64,000 bases of DNA, from the NCBI RefSeq assembly GCF_003664255.1, contig NZ_RCCV01000001.1:3472001-3536000 (forward strand), written 5' to 3'. Positions within the stretch are counted from its first letter, which is position 1. Every line of letters begins with the position of its first letter. The position numbers and the translations under genes are program-made. This DNA is from Micromonospora sp. M71_S20. GTDB lineage: Bacteria; Actinomycetota; Actinomycetes; Mycobacteriales; Micromonosporaceae. Positions 15,758 through 25,157 of the stretch are shown here, piece after piece. The notes beneath the pieces were generated by a model that worked only from the letters and a program-made list of their open reading frames with translations, ran no database searches and was not told the origin of the DNA.

Positions 15758-16444
15758 ATGTACCGGGAACGTCCGGCCGGGTTCGCCGGCGCGGTGCTCT
15801 GGACCAGCGCCACGACGGCGGGCGCCGCGCCGACCAGGGTGCTCCCCGACGGCTGCCTCGACCTGCTCTGGTCGAGCCGCTCGGGGCTGACGGTGGCCGG
15901 TCCGGACCGCACCGCGCACCTCAGCGGCGGCGGGCCGGCGCAGCGCTGGGTGGGGCTGCGGCTGCCGCCGGGGACCGGCCCGGCGGTGCTCGACGTACCG
16001 GCCGTCGAGCTGCGCGACCGGCGGGTTCCCCTGGCCGAGCTGTGGGGCGACCGGGACGTCGCCCGGCTGGCCGAGCGGGCGGAGGCGGCCCCGGCCGAGG
16101 TGCTGACGGAGGTCGTCGTGCGGCGGCTGCGGGCGGTCGGCGGGCCCGATCCGATCGGGGCTCGGATCGCCGCCGCGCTGGCCGCCGGCGCCAGCGTGAC
16201 CGAGACCGCCGCCGGTACCGGCCTCGATCCGCGCACCCTGCACCGTCGGTGTCGACACCTGTTCGGGTACGGCCCGAAGACCCTGGCCCGGATCCTGCGG
16301 ATGCGGCGCGCGCTGGCGCTGGCCCGCGCCGGCACCCCGCTGGCCGAGGTGGCGGTCCGCTGCGGTTACGCCGACCAGGCCCACCTGACCCGTGACGTGC
16401 GGGACCTGGCCGGGGTGCCACCCACCGCCCTGCTGCCCCGTTGA
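15758..16444 (+). CDS. AraC-family transcriptional regulator
   Basis: 228 residues. The N-terminal half (about 1-125; LPDGCLDLLWSSRSGLTVAG) resembles the cupin-like sensor of the DUF6597-type AraC proteins. The C-terminal half has the double helix-turn-helix: ASVTETAAGTGLDPRTLHRR, the FGYGPKTLARILRMRRAL linker helix and LAEVAVRCGYADQAHLTRD. Divergent from the arginase-fold gene with about 37 bases between, so it may regulate it; target is unknown. Confidence 0.88.
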   Translation: MYRERPAGFAGAVLWTSATTAGAAPTRVLPDGCLDLLWSSRSGLTVAGPDRTAHLSGGGPAQRWVGLRLPPGTGPAVLDVPAVELRDRRVPLAELWGDRDVARLAERAEAAPAEVLTEVVVRRLRAVGGPDPIGARIAAALAAGASVTETAAGTGLDPRTLHRRCRHLFGYGPKTLARILRMRRALALARAGTPLAEVAVRCGYADQAHLTRDVRDLAGVPPTALLPR

Positions 16445-16467
16445 GCCGGCCGCGCGGGCGGGCCCGT

Positions 16468-16869
16468 TCATCCCCGCGGGAGGGGAGCGAACAGGTCCAC
16501 GCCGTTGCCGTCGGGGTCGAGCACCACCGCGTACCGCTGGCCCCAGTAGGCGTCCCACGGGGGCAGGTGACCCTCGTGGCCCTCCGCGACCAACTCCGCG
16601 TAGAGCCGGTCCACCTCGGCCGGGTCTGCGCACCGGAAGGCGAGGCTGGCCCCGCCGCCGCCCCCGGGCTTCCAGTCGGGGTCGAACGCGCGGACGGTGT
16701 CGGCGGTGTCCCAGGCCAGCCGCAGGCCCCCGGGCAGGGTGACCTCCACGTGCGGCGCGGTGTCGGCGTCGGCGGGGATGTCGAGGCCGAGCCGCCGGTA
16801 GAAGGCGAGGGAACGGGGCAGGTCACTGGTGACCATGCCGATGAGGTCGAGTGTCGGTGCCATGGCCAT
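16468..16869 (-). CDS. VOC (glyoxalase/bleomycin-resistance) family protein
   Basis: 133 residues from ATG 16869, with ATG 16863 equally possible. The two beta-alpha-beta-beta-beta modules are evident: IGMVTSDLPRSLAFYRRLGL at the start and VDRLYAELVAEGHEG in the middle, ending in YAVVLDPDGNGVDLFAPL. Fold known for metal-dependent dioxygenases, isomerases and drug-binding proteins; the substrate cannot be told. It converges on the AraC-type gene. Confidence 0.8.
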   Translation of the reverse strand: MAMAPTLDLIGMVTSDLPRSLAFYRRLGLDIPADADTAPHVEVTLPGGLRLAWDTADTVRAFDPDWKPGGGGGASLAFRCADPAEVDRLYAELVAEGHEGHLPPWDAYWGQRYAVVLDPDGNGVDLFAPLPRG

Positions 16870-17053
16870 CACCGTAGGGACGTCCCCCGGTGCTCGTCTT
16901 GAACGAAACGGACAACCGGGCGGAGTGCCGGGTGTGCCCTTCACGACCGGGACGATCGGCGTAGCGTGTCAGACAAGTCCGGCTTTCCGGGCAAATCCCT
17001 CAGGGGGGCTGTCCGCGTACGCCGATCTCGAGACGCGACGGAAGGAGCGGTCG

Positions 17054-17203
17054 GTGGAACACCTGGCCTACCTGGACGCGGGGTCCGGCAGCCTGATCGT
17101 GCAGGCGGTGGTCGGCGGGGTGGCCGGCGCCGCGGTGGCGGCCAAGCTCTACTGGCGGCGACTGGTCGACCGGTTCCGCCGCCAGCCCACCGACCAGCGC
17201 TGA
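17054..17203 (+). CDS. YLDAGSGS membrane microprotein
   Basis: 49 residues from GTG 17054, with GGAAGGAG upstream at about 17040-17047. The sequence begins VEHLAYLDAGSGSLIVQ, continues as one Gly/Ala-rich membrane helix (about 13-33) and ends in a basic tail KLYWRRLVDRFRRQ that should stay inside. The YLDxGSGS-x3-Q start is a motif I recognise from many tiny membrane proteins next to methyltransferase/sulfatase-like genes. It is 9 bases from the following methyltransferase start. Role unknown, perhaps a scaffold for the next two proteins. Confidence 0.75.
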   Translation: MEHLAYLDAGSGSLIVQAVVGGVAGAAVAAKLYWRRLVDRFRRQPTDQR

Positions 17204-17212
17204 CCCCGGCCG

Positions 17213-18637
17213 ATGGCGAACTCCCGCACCGGCCTGCGCGCCGAGCCCGGCTCCTTCCGCGACCCCGCCAACCGGGTCTTCCACCTCGACGGCGACGTGC
17301 TGCGCGGGCTGGACGCGCAGGCCGCCGGGGAGTGGCGGGCGCTGACCGCCACCGAGTTCTTCCCGCCGCTGCTCGCCGCCGGCAAGGTGTGCGGCACCGA
17401 GGCGGTCGAGTCGCCGGCCGTGCCGTCGGCCGACCGGTGGGCCGCCGTCCTCCGCCACGAGCGCATCCCGTTCGTCTCCCACCCGTACGAGTGGTCGTTC
17501 ACCATGCTGCGCGACGCGGCGCTGCTGCACCTGGAGATCCTGCGGGCGGCCCTGCCGGCCGGGTTCACCACGAAGGACGGCTCGGCCTACAACCTCCAGT
17601 GGCGGGGTGCGGAACCGGTGTTCATCGACGTCGGCTCGTTCACCCCGGCACGCGACGGGGAGCCCTGGGCCGGCTACCGGCAGTTCTGCCAGACGCTGCT
17701 CTACCCGCTGCTGATCGGCGCCCACCTCGGGCTGGACTTCCAGCCCTGGCTGCGCGCGCGGGTCGACGGCATCGAGCCCGACCAGATGCGCCGGCTGTTC
17801 GGCGGCGTCCGGCGGCTGCTGCCCGGCGTGCCCACCCACGTGCACCTGCACGACTCCATGCAGCGGCGCAACGCCCGGGCCAGCACCGCCGACGTCCGGT
17901 CCCAGTTGCGGGCCGCCGGCTACTCCCGGGAGCTGGCGCTGGCCACCGTACGCGGGATCGAGAAGCTCGTCCGGCGGCTGGAGCCCCGCCCGGCGGCCAG
18001 CCACTGGGTCGACTACCAGCGCACCTGCGCGTACACCGCCGAAGACCGGGCCGCGAAGGAACGCTTCGTCGCCGAGGCGCTGGCCGACGGGGCGCGGCCC
18101 CGCCTGGCGCTGGACCTCGGCGCCAACGACGGGCGGTACGCCCGCCTCGCCGCCCGGCACGCCGACTACGTCGTCGCGGTCGAGCAGGACCCCGGCGTGG
18201 TGGACGGGCTCTACCGGGATCTGCGCGCGGCCGGGGAGCGGCGGATCCTGCCCCTGGTGATGGACCTCGCCGACCCGTCGCCGGGCGGCGGCTGGCGCGG
18301 CGTCGAGCGGGCCTCGTTCGCGGACCGGGTCGAGGCGGACGCGGTCCTCGCCCTGGCCGTGGTGCACCACCTGGCGATCGGGCGCAACGTGCCGCTGCCC
18401 GAGGTGCTGGACTGGCTCGTCGGGCTCGCCGCCCCCGGTGCCCGGGTGGTGGTGGAGTTCGTCCACCCCGAGGACCCGATGGCCCGACGGCTGCTGGCCA
18501 ACAAGCCCGAGGGACTCTTCCCGGACTACCGGCCGGCCGAGTTCGAGCGGCTGCTCGCCGCGCGCTGCCGGATCGCGCGGCGACTCGACCTGCCCTCGGG
18601 CACCCGGACGCTCTACACGGCGGTCGTGGGTGGCTGA
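17213..18637 (+). CDS. Class I SAM-dependent methyltransferase (NoeA-like)
   Basis: 474 residues. The first ~270 residues are a distinct domain (VFHLDGDVLRGL, HPYEWSFTMLRDAALLHLEIL, EPVFIDVGSFTP, FCQTLLYPLLIGAHLG). A SAM-binding Rossmann follows at about 298-312 (LALDLGANDGRYARLAA) with VVAVEQDP as the acidic strand. This two-part layout is that of methyltransferases called nodulation protein NoeA-like. Family members probably modify a glycan or lipid-linked sugar, but no substrate is established here. Middle gene of the microprotein-methyltransferase-sulfatase operon. Confidence 0.85.
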   Translation: MANSRTGLRAEPGSFRDPANRVFHLDGDVLRGLDAQAAGEWRALTATEFFPPLLAAGKVCGTEAVESPAVPSADRWAAVLRHERIPFVSHPYEWSFTMLRDAALLHLEILRAALPAGFTTKDGSAYNLQWRGAEPVFIDVGSFTPARDGEPWAGYRQFCQTLLYPLLIGAHLGLDFQPWLRARVDGIEPDQMRRLFGGVRRLLPGVPTHVHLHDSMQRRNARASTADVRSQLRAAGYSRELALATVRGIEKLVRRLEPRPAASHWVDYQRTCAYTAEDRAAKERFVAEALADGARPRLALDLGANDGRYARLAARHADYVVAVEQDPGVVDGLYRDLRAAGERRILPLVMDLADPSPGGGWRGVERASFADRVEADAVLALAVVHHLAIGRNVPLPEVLDWLVGLAAPGARVVVEFVHPEDPMARRLLANKPEGLFPDYRPAEFERLLAARCRIARRLDLPSGTRTLYTAVVGG

Positions 18638-20732
18638 GCCGGCGCCCGCGCCGGACCGCGCGTGCGGCGACCGGCCGCCGGGCGACCCGCTGTCCGGCGA
18701 TCGGGCCTCCGGTGGCCGGCCGTCGGGCGACCGGGCTTCCGGTGGCCGGCCGGGCGGCTGGCGTACGGAGCTGGGCCGGCTGGCCGAGGTGGCGGGGCTG
18801 GTCGGGCTCGTGGTCACCCAGCCGCTGCTGGACGTCCTCGGGCGCAGTCCCGACTTCTTCCTGTTCCACCGGGCGGACCGCCGCGAGATCATGCTGCTGG
18901 TGGCGTTGGTCGCGCTGGTGCCCACCGCCGCCCTCGCGCTGCCCGGCGCGCTGTCCCGCCTGGCCGGACGCGCCGCCCGCTCCGCCACGCACACCCTGCT
19001 GGTGGGCCTGCTGCTCGCCGCGCTGGCCGTGCAGGTCGGCCGGCACGGTACGCCGCTGCGGGGCGTACCGCTGCTGCTGCTCGCCGCGGTGGCCGGGGCC
19101 GCCGGGGCCGCCGCACACCGGCGGTGGCGCGCGCCCGGGCGGGTGCTGCGGCTGGCCGCGGTCGGGCCGCTGCTGTTCGTGGGGCTGTTCGTGTTCGCCT
19201 CGCCCACCTCCACGGTGGTGCTGCCCCGGGGCGAGGGCGGCGCCGCCGGGGTGGCCGGGCCCGGCAACCATCCGCCGGTGGTCGTGCTGGTCCTCGACGA
19301 GCTGCCCCTGGTGTCCCTGCTCGGCCCGGACGGGCGCGTCGACGCCGCCCGGTTCCCGCACTTCGCGGAGCTGGCCGGCGGCTCCACCTGGTACCGCAAC
19401 GCCACCGGCGTCAGCGGCTGGACGCCCTACGCGCTGCCGGCCATGCTCACCGGCCGGTACCCGCAGCGCGAGGCGGCGCCGCACTACTCGCAGTACCCGG
19501 ACAACCTCTTCACCGCCCTCGGCGGCCTGTACGACGTCCGCGCCGAGGAGAGCATCACCCGGCTCTGCCCACCCAGCCGCTGCGAGCAGCCGGTCAGCCC
19601 CGAGCAGGGGATGGGCGTGCTGATCCGCCAGGCCGGCGGGCTGCTGCGCCAGGTCACCGCCCCGGTCGACAGCCGCGTCGACCCGGAGGACTCGTACCGC
19701 GAGCAGACCCGCGCGGAGGCGGGCATCGACGCCGCCGAGCCGGTGCCGGCGGACCCGAAGTTCCGCTGGGACAGCCTCGACGACAACCAGCCGGCCCGGT
19801 TCACCAGCTTCCTCGCCGGGCTCCGGCCGGCGCCCCGGCCCACCCTGCACTTCCTGCACCTGCTGATGCCGCACTCGCCGTGGGCGTACCTGCCGTCGGG
19901 GGCGCGCTACGACGCCCCGGCGGACCTGCCGAACGACGGCGACGGCTGGGCGGAACTGGCCCGCCGGCGGCACCTGGCGCAGCTCGGCTACACCGACCGG
20001 CTGATCGGCGAGACCCTGCGTACCCTGCGCTCCACCGGCCTCTACGACCAGGCGCTGCTGGTGGTCACCGCCGACCACGGCGTCAGCTTCACCCCCGGCG
20101 CCCAGGGCCGGGGCATGGGCGCCATCCGGACCGCCCCCGGCGAGGTCGCCTGGGTGCCCACGTTCGTCAAGACACCGGGCCAGCGCGCCGGGCGGATCGA
20201 CGACCGGAACTGGCAGCACGTCGACCTGCTGCCCACCATCGCCGACGAGGCGGCCATCCGGCTCCCCTGGCCCGTCGACGGCCGGTCCGCCCGGCAGGCC
20301 CCGCGTACCGAGGCGGGCAAGGTCTTCTACGACCGCCCCGGCCAGCCGACCCCCATCACGGGCGGCGTGCCGGCCCCGATCGCGCCGCCCGCGCCCCATC
20401 CGCTGGTGGGCACCGCCGTCGGCGCCCGTCCGACCGGCGGCACCATCCGCGTCGCCGACCTGGCCGCGTTCGACGCCGTGGACCCGGACACCGGGCGGCT
20501 GCCAGCCGCCGTCTGGGGCGACGTGCCGGACGACGTACCCGACGGCACACGGCTGGCGATCGCCGTCAACGGCCGGGTCGGCGCGGTCGTCCCGGTGGTG
20601 CCCCGCGACGCCGGCGGACGCCGGTTCGCCGCCCTGCTCGCCGACGACCGGCTCTTCCACGCCGGCGCCAACCGCCTCACCGTCTACCGCATCACCACCG
20701 ACAACACCCTCCTCCACCTGACCCTCACCTGA
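18630..20732 (+). CDS. Membrane-bound sulfatase/phosphoglycerol-transferase-like protein
   Basis: 700 residues from GTG 18630, overlapping the methyltransferase stop by eight bases. Residues 1-45 are a low-complexity Gly/Arg/Asp/Ser repeat (SGDRASGGRP twice). Membrane helices occupy about 50-190. The alkaline-phosphatase-superfamily domain starts near 216 with VVVLVLDELP and continues to about residue 580; GWTPYALPAMLTGRYP (about 263-278) is the nucleophile loop, with Thr/Ser instead of the sulfatase CxPxR, and VVTADHGVSF (about 477-486) gives a metal-binding DH. The nucleophile suggests phosphoryl-group transfer rather than sulfate ester hydrolysis. Operon context points to an envelope glycan. 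Confidence 0.82.
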   Translation: MAEPAPAPDRACGDRPPGDPLSGDRASGGRPSGDRASGGRPGGWRTELGRLAEVAGLVGLVVTQPLLDVLGRSPDFFLFHRADRREIMLLVALVALVPTAALALPGALSRLAGRAARSATHTLLVGLLLAALAVQVGRHGTPLRGVPLLLLAAVAGAAGAAAHRRWRAPGRVLRLAAVGPLLFVGLFVFASPTSTVVLPRGEGGAAGVAGPGNHPPVVVLVLDELPLVSLLGPDGRVDAARFPHFAELAGGSTWYRNATGVSGWTPYALPAMLTGRYPQREAAPHYSQYPDNLFTALGGLYDVRAEESITRLCPPSRCEQPVSPEQGMGVLIRQAGGLLRQVTAPVDSRVDPEDSYREQTRAEAGIDAAEPVPADPKFRWDSLDDNQPARFTSFLAGLRPAPRPTLHFLHLLMPHSPWAYLPSGARYDAPADLPNDGDGWAELARRRHLAQLGYTDRLIGETLRTLRSTGLYDQALLVVTADHGVSFTPGAQGRGMGAIRTAPGEVAWVPTFVKTPGQRAGRIDDRNWQHVDLLPTIADEAAIRLPWPVDGRSARQAPRTEAGKVFYDRPGQPTPITGGVPAPIAPPAPHPLVGTAVGARPTGGTIRVADLAAFDAVDPDTGRLPAAVWGDVPDDVPDGTRLAIAVNGRVGAVVPVVPRDAGGRRFAALLADDRLFHAGANRLTVYRITTDNTLLHLTLT

Positions 20733-21306
20733 CCCGCCGCTCACCCCTCACCCGGCCCCGGGGCGCTCGCCGCCGTTCCGGGCCCCGCCCCCGCCCCCGG
20801 CCTCCGCCCTCCGCCCTCGGGCCCCCGGCCCCCCGGCCCCCGCCCTCGGCCCCCGCCCTCGGCCCCGGCCCGGGGCGCTCGGCGCCGTCCCCGGGTGCTG
20901 GTGATCATGAGGTTTGCGTCTGGGAACGCGCTTACCCAGGACGCAAACCTCATGATCACCGCCGAGGGACCGCGCGAGGGGCCGCGCGAGGGGCCGCGCG
21001 AGGGCTGGGCGAGGGCCGGGCGGGGGCGCGCGAGGCCACGCGAGGCCACGCGGGGGCGGGCCGGGGAACGGGGGCCGGGGGGCGGGGGGCGGCGGAGCGT
21101 GGGCGGGCGCCGGGGCGGGGACGGTAGCGTTCCCATGCCTCGTCGGCGCCGGCGCGTCCGGATTGCGCGGGTTTCCCGGCTCCCTGGTCGGGAAACGGGT
21201 GACGCATGCCTCACCGTCGAACCACGACAGGCGGTATCTCCTCGACCGTGATTACGGTAAAAGCGAAGGCAATTCAACGCAGATCTGCCGGCGAAGCGAG
21301 GGAACC
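20733..21306. other. 574-bp intergenic region, strand-biased G/C tracts around a long hairpin
   Basis: No supportable gene. About 20740-20890 is C-rich on the plus strand (ggccccc, ccgccctcgg units); 20960-21110 is G-rich with tandem ccgcgcgagggg units (about 20968-21005) and cgaggccacg repeats. The long hairpin at 20900-20960 sits at the switch. CCGTGATTACGG (21246-21257), an inverted repeat, lies about 50 bases before the citrate synthase start and may be part of its promoter. Confidence 0.6.
20900..20960. repeat. Long inverted repeat (21-bp perfect stem plus 4 bp)
   Basis: Arms 20900-20920 and 20940-20960 are perfectly complementary over 21 bases; the left arm starts GGTGATCATGAGGTTTGCG. 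A further four pairs follow (921-924 with 935-938, G939 bulged), closing on a ten-base loop. It lies 167 bases past the sulfatase-like gene. It may terminate transcription, but length, AT content and similarity to the hairpin at 60334-60408 suggest a dispersed intergenic repeat. Confidence 0.75.
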
Positions 21307-22590
<1,284 letters not shown>

Positions 22591-22605
22591 GCTCCGGCCG
22601 TACCG

Positions 22606-22650
22606 ACGACGAAGGCCGCCGACCCGCACCGGGTCGGCGGCCTTCGTCGT
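22606..22650. terminator. Strong 21-bp terminator hairpin between convergent genes
   Basis: Arms 22606-22626 and 22630-22650 are perfectly complementary with a three-base loop. It stands between the stop of citrate synthase (22590) and the stop of the converging glycosyltransferase (22670) and reads the same in both directions, so it should serve both genes. Confidence 0.85.
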
Positions 22651-22669
22651 GTCGTGCTCCCGGCGCCCG

Positions 22670-24061
22670 TCAGCGCAGGCCGGCGGCGGCCAGCAGGTTG
22701 CCCTCGGCGATCGACGGCACGGCGCGACCCCGGGTCACCCGCTCGGCGGCGAACGACCCGGCGGTGGCGATCGCCGCGGCGTAGGCGGCGGCCGTGCGCT
22801 GTGCGATGGCCGACCAGCCGTACCGCTCGTGCACCATGACGCGGGCCCGGCGGGCGAGCTGGCGGGCCCGCTCCCGGTCCGACAGCAGCGCGTCGACGGC
22901 CTCGGTCAGCCCGTCCGGGTCGTGCGGCCGGAAGGTCATCCCGGTCACCCCGGGCTCGACGATCTCGGCGAGCCCGCCGGTCGCGGCGACGGCCAGGGGC
23001 GCGCCGGCGGCGGCGCCCTCCAGGGCCACCATGCCGAACGGCTCGTAGATGCTCGGCACGGCGAAGCAGTCCGACGCGGCCATCACGGCGGGCAGGTCGG
23101 TGCCGCCGAGGAAGCCGGGGAGGCTGACCGTGCCGCCGAGGCCCAGGCGGTGCACCTCGGCCTCCAGTTCGCCGCGGTACGGCCCGTCGCCGACGATGAC
23201 CGCGCGCAGCCCGGGGTGCCGCTCGCGCAGCCGGGGCAGCCCGGCGATCAGGTGCTGCACGCCCTTCTCGTAGACCAGCCGGCCGGCGAAGGTGACCAGT
23301 GGCCCGTCCCCGGCGAAGCGGGCGCGGGCCTGCGCCACCGCGGCGGCCGGGACCCGCCAGCGGTGCGGCTCCACGCCGTTGGGCACCACGTCGACCCGGC
23401 CGGCCGGTACGCCGAACAGCCCGGTCACCTCGTCGCGCATGTAGCCGGAGCAGACGATCACCCGGCCCGACTCGCCGGCCAGCCAGTGCTCCACGCCGTG
23501 GATGGTGCGGTTCATCTCCTCGGGCAGCCAGCCCTGGTGCCGGCCGGCCTCGGTGGCGTGGATCGTGCTGACCAGCGGGATGTCGAGGTGCTCGCGCAGG
23601 GTCATGGCGGTGTGGGCGACGAGCCAGTCGTGGGCGTGGATGACGTCGTAGGTGCCGGCCTCGGTGGCGCGCAGCGCGGCGCGGGTGAGGGTGTGGTTGA
23701 ACGCCATGGTCCAGGCCAGCAGGGAGGAGGTGGCCAGGGGGAAGGTGACGGGGTCCTCGGCGGCGCGGACGATGCGGACGCCGTCGGCGTACTCCTCCAG
23801 GGGTGCGCCGTCGGTGTGTCGGGTGACGACGGTGACCTCGTGCCCGGCGGCGAGGGCGACCGAGAGGGCGTGCACGTGCCGGCCGAGGCCGCCGACCAGG
23901 ACCGGCGGGTACTCCCAGGAGAGCATGAGGATGCGGCGGGTCTGCGGGGGCGTGCCCGTCGTCCCGGAATGCGCCGGAACCTGGGGCCGGGAGGTGAGGG
24001 TGGGCCGGTGGACCCGGCCCGGGATGCTGGTGGGCTGCTCGCCGACCCGCAGGGTCGTCAC
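22670..24061 (-). CDS. GT4 glycosyltransferase, Rv3032-like alpha-1,4-glucosyltransferase / glycogen synthase
   Basis: 463 residues from GTG 24061, which has GGAG seven bases upstream; an in-frame ATG further out lacks a site. After a Pro/Thr-rich leader of about 45 residues comes RILMLSWEYPPVLVGGLGRH, the N-terminal GT-B motif, and later FAGRLVYEKGVQHLI and YEPFGMVALEGAA with the E-x7-E signature. The WEYPPVxxGGLGRHVH start is that of mycobacterial Rv3032, which extends alpha-1,4-glucan (glycogen and methylglucose lipopolysaccharide) from NDP-glucose. In this window it would supply glucan to the TreX-TreY-TreZ operon 4 kb away. Confidence 0.85.
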   Translation of the reverse strand: MTTLRVGEQPTSIPGRVHRPTLTSRPQVPAHSGTTGTPPQTRRILMLSWEYPPVLVGGLGRHVHALSVALAAGHEVTVVTRHTDGAPLEEYADGVRIVRAAEDPVTFPLATSSLLAWTMAFNHTLTRAALRATEAGTYDVIHAHDWLVAHTAMTLREHLDIPLVSTIHATEAGRHQGWLPEEMNRTIHGVEHWLAGESGRVIVCSGYMRDEVTGLFGVPAGRVDVVPNGVEPHRWRVPAAAVAQARARFAGDGPLVTFAGRLVYEKGVQHLIAGLPRLRERHPGLRAVIVGDGPYRGELEAEVHRLGLGGTVSLPGFLGGTDLPAVMAASDCFAVPSIYEPFGMVALEGAAAGAPLAVAATGGLAEIVEPGVTGMTFRPHDPDGLTEAVDALLSDRERARQLARRARVMVHERYGWSAIAQRTAAAYAAAIATAGSFAAERVTRGRAVPSIAEGNLLAAAGLR

Positions 24062-24396
24062 ATCGATCTCCGTCCGTGCATGGTGGAAGAACGCGCCGGC
24101 AGCGGTGGCGGCGGAACAGTGCTGAGGGATGGCCGAGGGGCCGGGCGGGGGCGCGCGGGCGCGCCCCGCGAACAAGCAAAAGGCATCCCGACCGATCCCG
24201 CATCTCGAAAGGGGCCAAGGTGACGGAGGACACCCGAAAGTCTCGGGTCGTGTCAGTCGGGTGGATTCCGGTCATCGTCTGATCGGGCGAAAACGGCCGG
24301 ACCTGGTTCGCCTCGCGCACCCGTTCGGCGAGCGCCACGAAGGACGCCGGCCGCCGACCCCGCGAAACGGGTCGGCGGCCGGCGTCGTCGGGCCAC
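24062..24396. other. 335-bp intergenic region
   Basis: Holds the promoter of the minus-strand glycosyltransferase and, at 24343-24386, the terminator of the fasciclin gene. The remainder (24062-24340) has somewhat lower GC and no supportable reading frame or repeat. Confidence 0.55.
24343..24386 (-). terminator. 18-bp terminator hairpin downstream of fasciclin gene
   Basis: Arms 24343-24360 and 24369-24386 pair perfectly around an eight-base loop cgcgaaac. It lies just past the stop of the minus-strand fasciclin gene (24397). Confidence 0.8.
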
Positions 24397-25071
24397 TCAG
24401 TGGTGGTGCTCCTCCTCGTGGGCGGTGTCCGGCAGGCCGCCGAGCACCTTGTCGATCACGTGGATCCGGGCGCCGGTCGCCCGGTAGTCGGCGCAGACCG
24501 TCTCGGCCCGGTCGGCCAGCCGGGCCCCCGACCCGGCCGGGGTGACGGCGAGGGTGGTGCCCGCCAGGGTGGTGACGGTGCCGGCGGAGGCCAGGTCGGC
24601 CACCGGGCGAGCCCCGGCGACCAGGTGCTCCCTGAGCAGCCCGCGCAGCGTCGCGGTGTCCTTGAGCAGCAGTTGGTCCACGTTGGCGGTGGAGAACTTG
24701 GCCCGGAAGGCGTCGTCGGTCGGGGCGAGGATCGTGAGCCCGCCGGCGGCGGACAACTCCTCGGCCATCCCGGTGGCCCGCACCGCCGCCTCGAACGTGG
24801 TGAGCACGGGAATCCAGGTCAGGGCCTGGGCGGGGGACCGGTCCACCAGCGAGCCCGGGCTACCCGGCTCGGTCCCCGAGGGCAGCACGTCGCACAGCGG
24901 TCCGGTGACCGCGACCGGTGTGCTGTCGCCGGTGCCCTCCGCCGCGGCGGACCGCACCGGCGAGCCGGTGCATCCGGTCACCGTGACCAGGAGGGCCAGG
25001 GCCGTCCCGGCCACCGCCCGCCGGCGGCAGGTGGCCCGGGACGCGGGGCCGGGGATGAGGGTCTCGGACAC
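24397..25071 (-). CDS. Fasciclin-domain lipoprotein
   Basis: 224 residues. Lipoprotein signal: ARRRAV-like basic start, hydrophobic AGTALALLVTVTG and lipobox cysteine C34. A single fasciclin (FAS1) domain covers about 85-215: LTTFEAAVRATGMAEEL, the H1-type motif LTILAPTDDAFRAKF, LLREHLVAG and a C-terminal ARIHVIDKVL. The tail HEEEHHH is a potential metal-binding end. FAS1 proteins mediate adhesion on the cell surface; mycobacterial MPT70/MPT83 are the known relatives. Flanked by a terminator on each side, so monocistronic. Confidence 0.88.
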   Translation of the reverse strand: MSETLIPGPASRATCRRRAVAGTALALLVTVTGCTGSPVRSAAAEGTGDSTPVAVTGPLCDVLPSGTEPGSPGSLVDRSPAQALTWIPVLTTFEAAVRATGMAEELSAAGGLTILAPTDDAFRAKFSTANVDQLLLKDTATLRGLLREHLVAGARPVADLASAGTVTTLAGTTLAVTPAGSGARLADRAETVCADYRATGARIHVIDKVLGGLPDTAHEEEHHH

Positions 25072-25099
25072 GCTCTCTCCACTCCAGAACCGGTACGGG

Positions 25100-25140
25100 A
25101 GGCGCCGGCAGGTCGGCGGTGGGCCGACCTGCCGGCACCT
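25100..25140 (-). terminator. 18-bp terminator hairpin downstream of carboxypeptidase gene
   Basis: Arms 25100-25117 and 25123-25140 pair over 18 bases with a single G-T, loop ggtgg. It lies 18 bases past the stop of the minus-strand M14 gene and 29 bases before the fasciclin start, separating the two genes. Confidence 0.75.
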
Positions 25141-25157
25141 CGGGCGGACTCAGCAGG

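Noticed and set aside
13220..16633. 1137-codon minus-strand open frame
   Set aside because: Spans several well-supported genes on both strands; Arg/Gly/Pro-rich shadow caused by high GC.
18690..18765. Coding tandem repeat in the sulfatase-like N-terminus as a phase-variable tract
   Set aside because: The repeat unit is a multiple of three (27 bp), so copy change would not shift the frame; it is simple low-complexity sequence.
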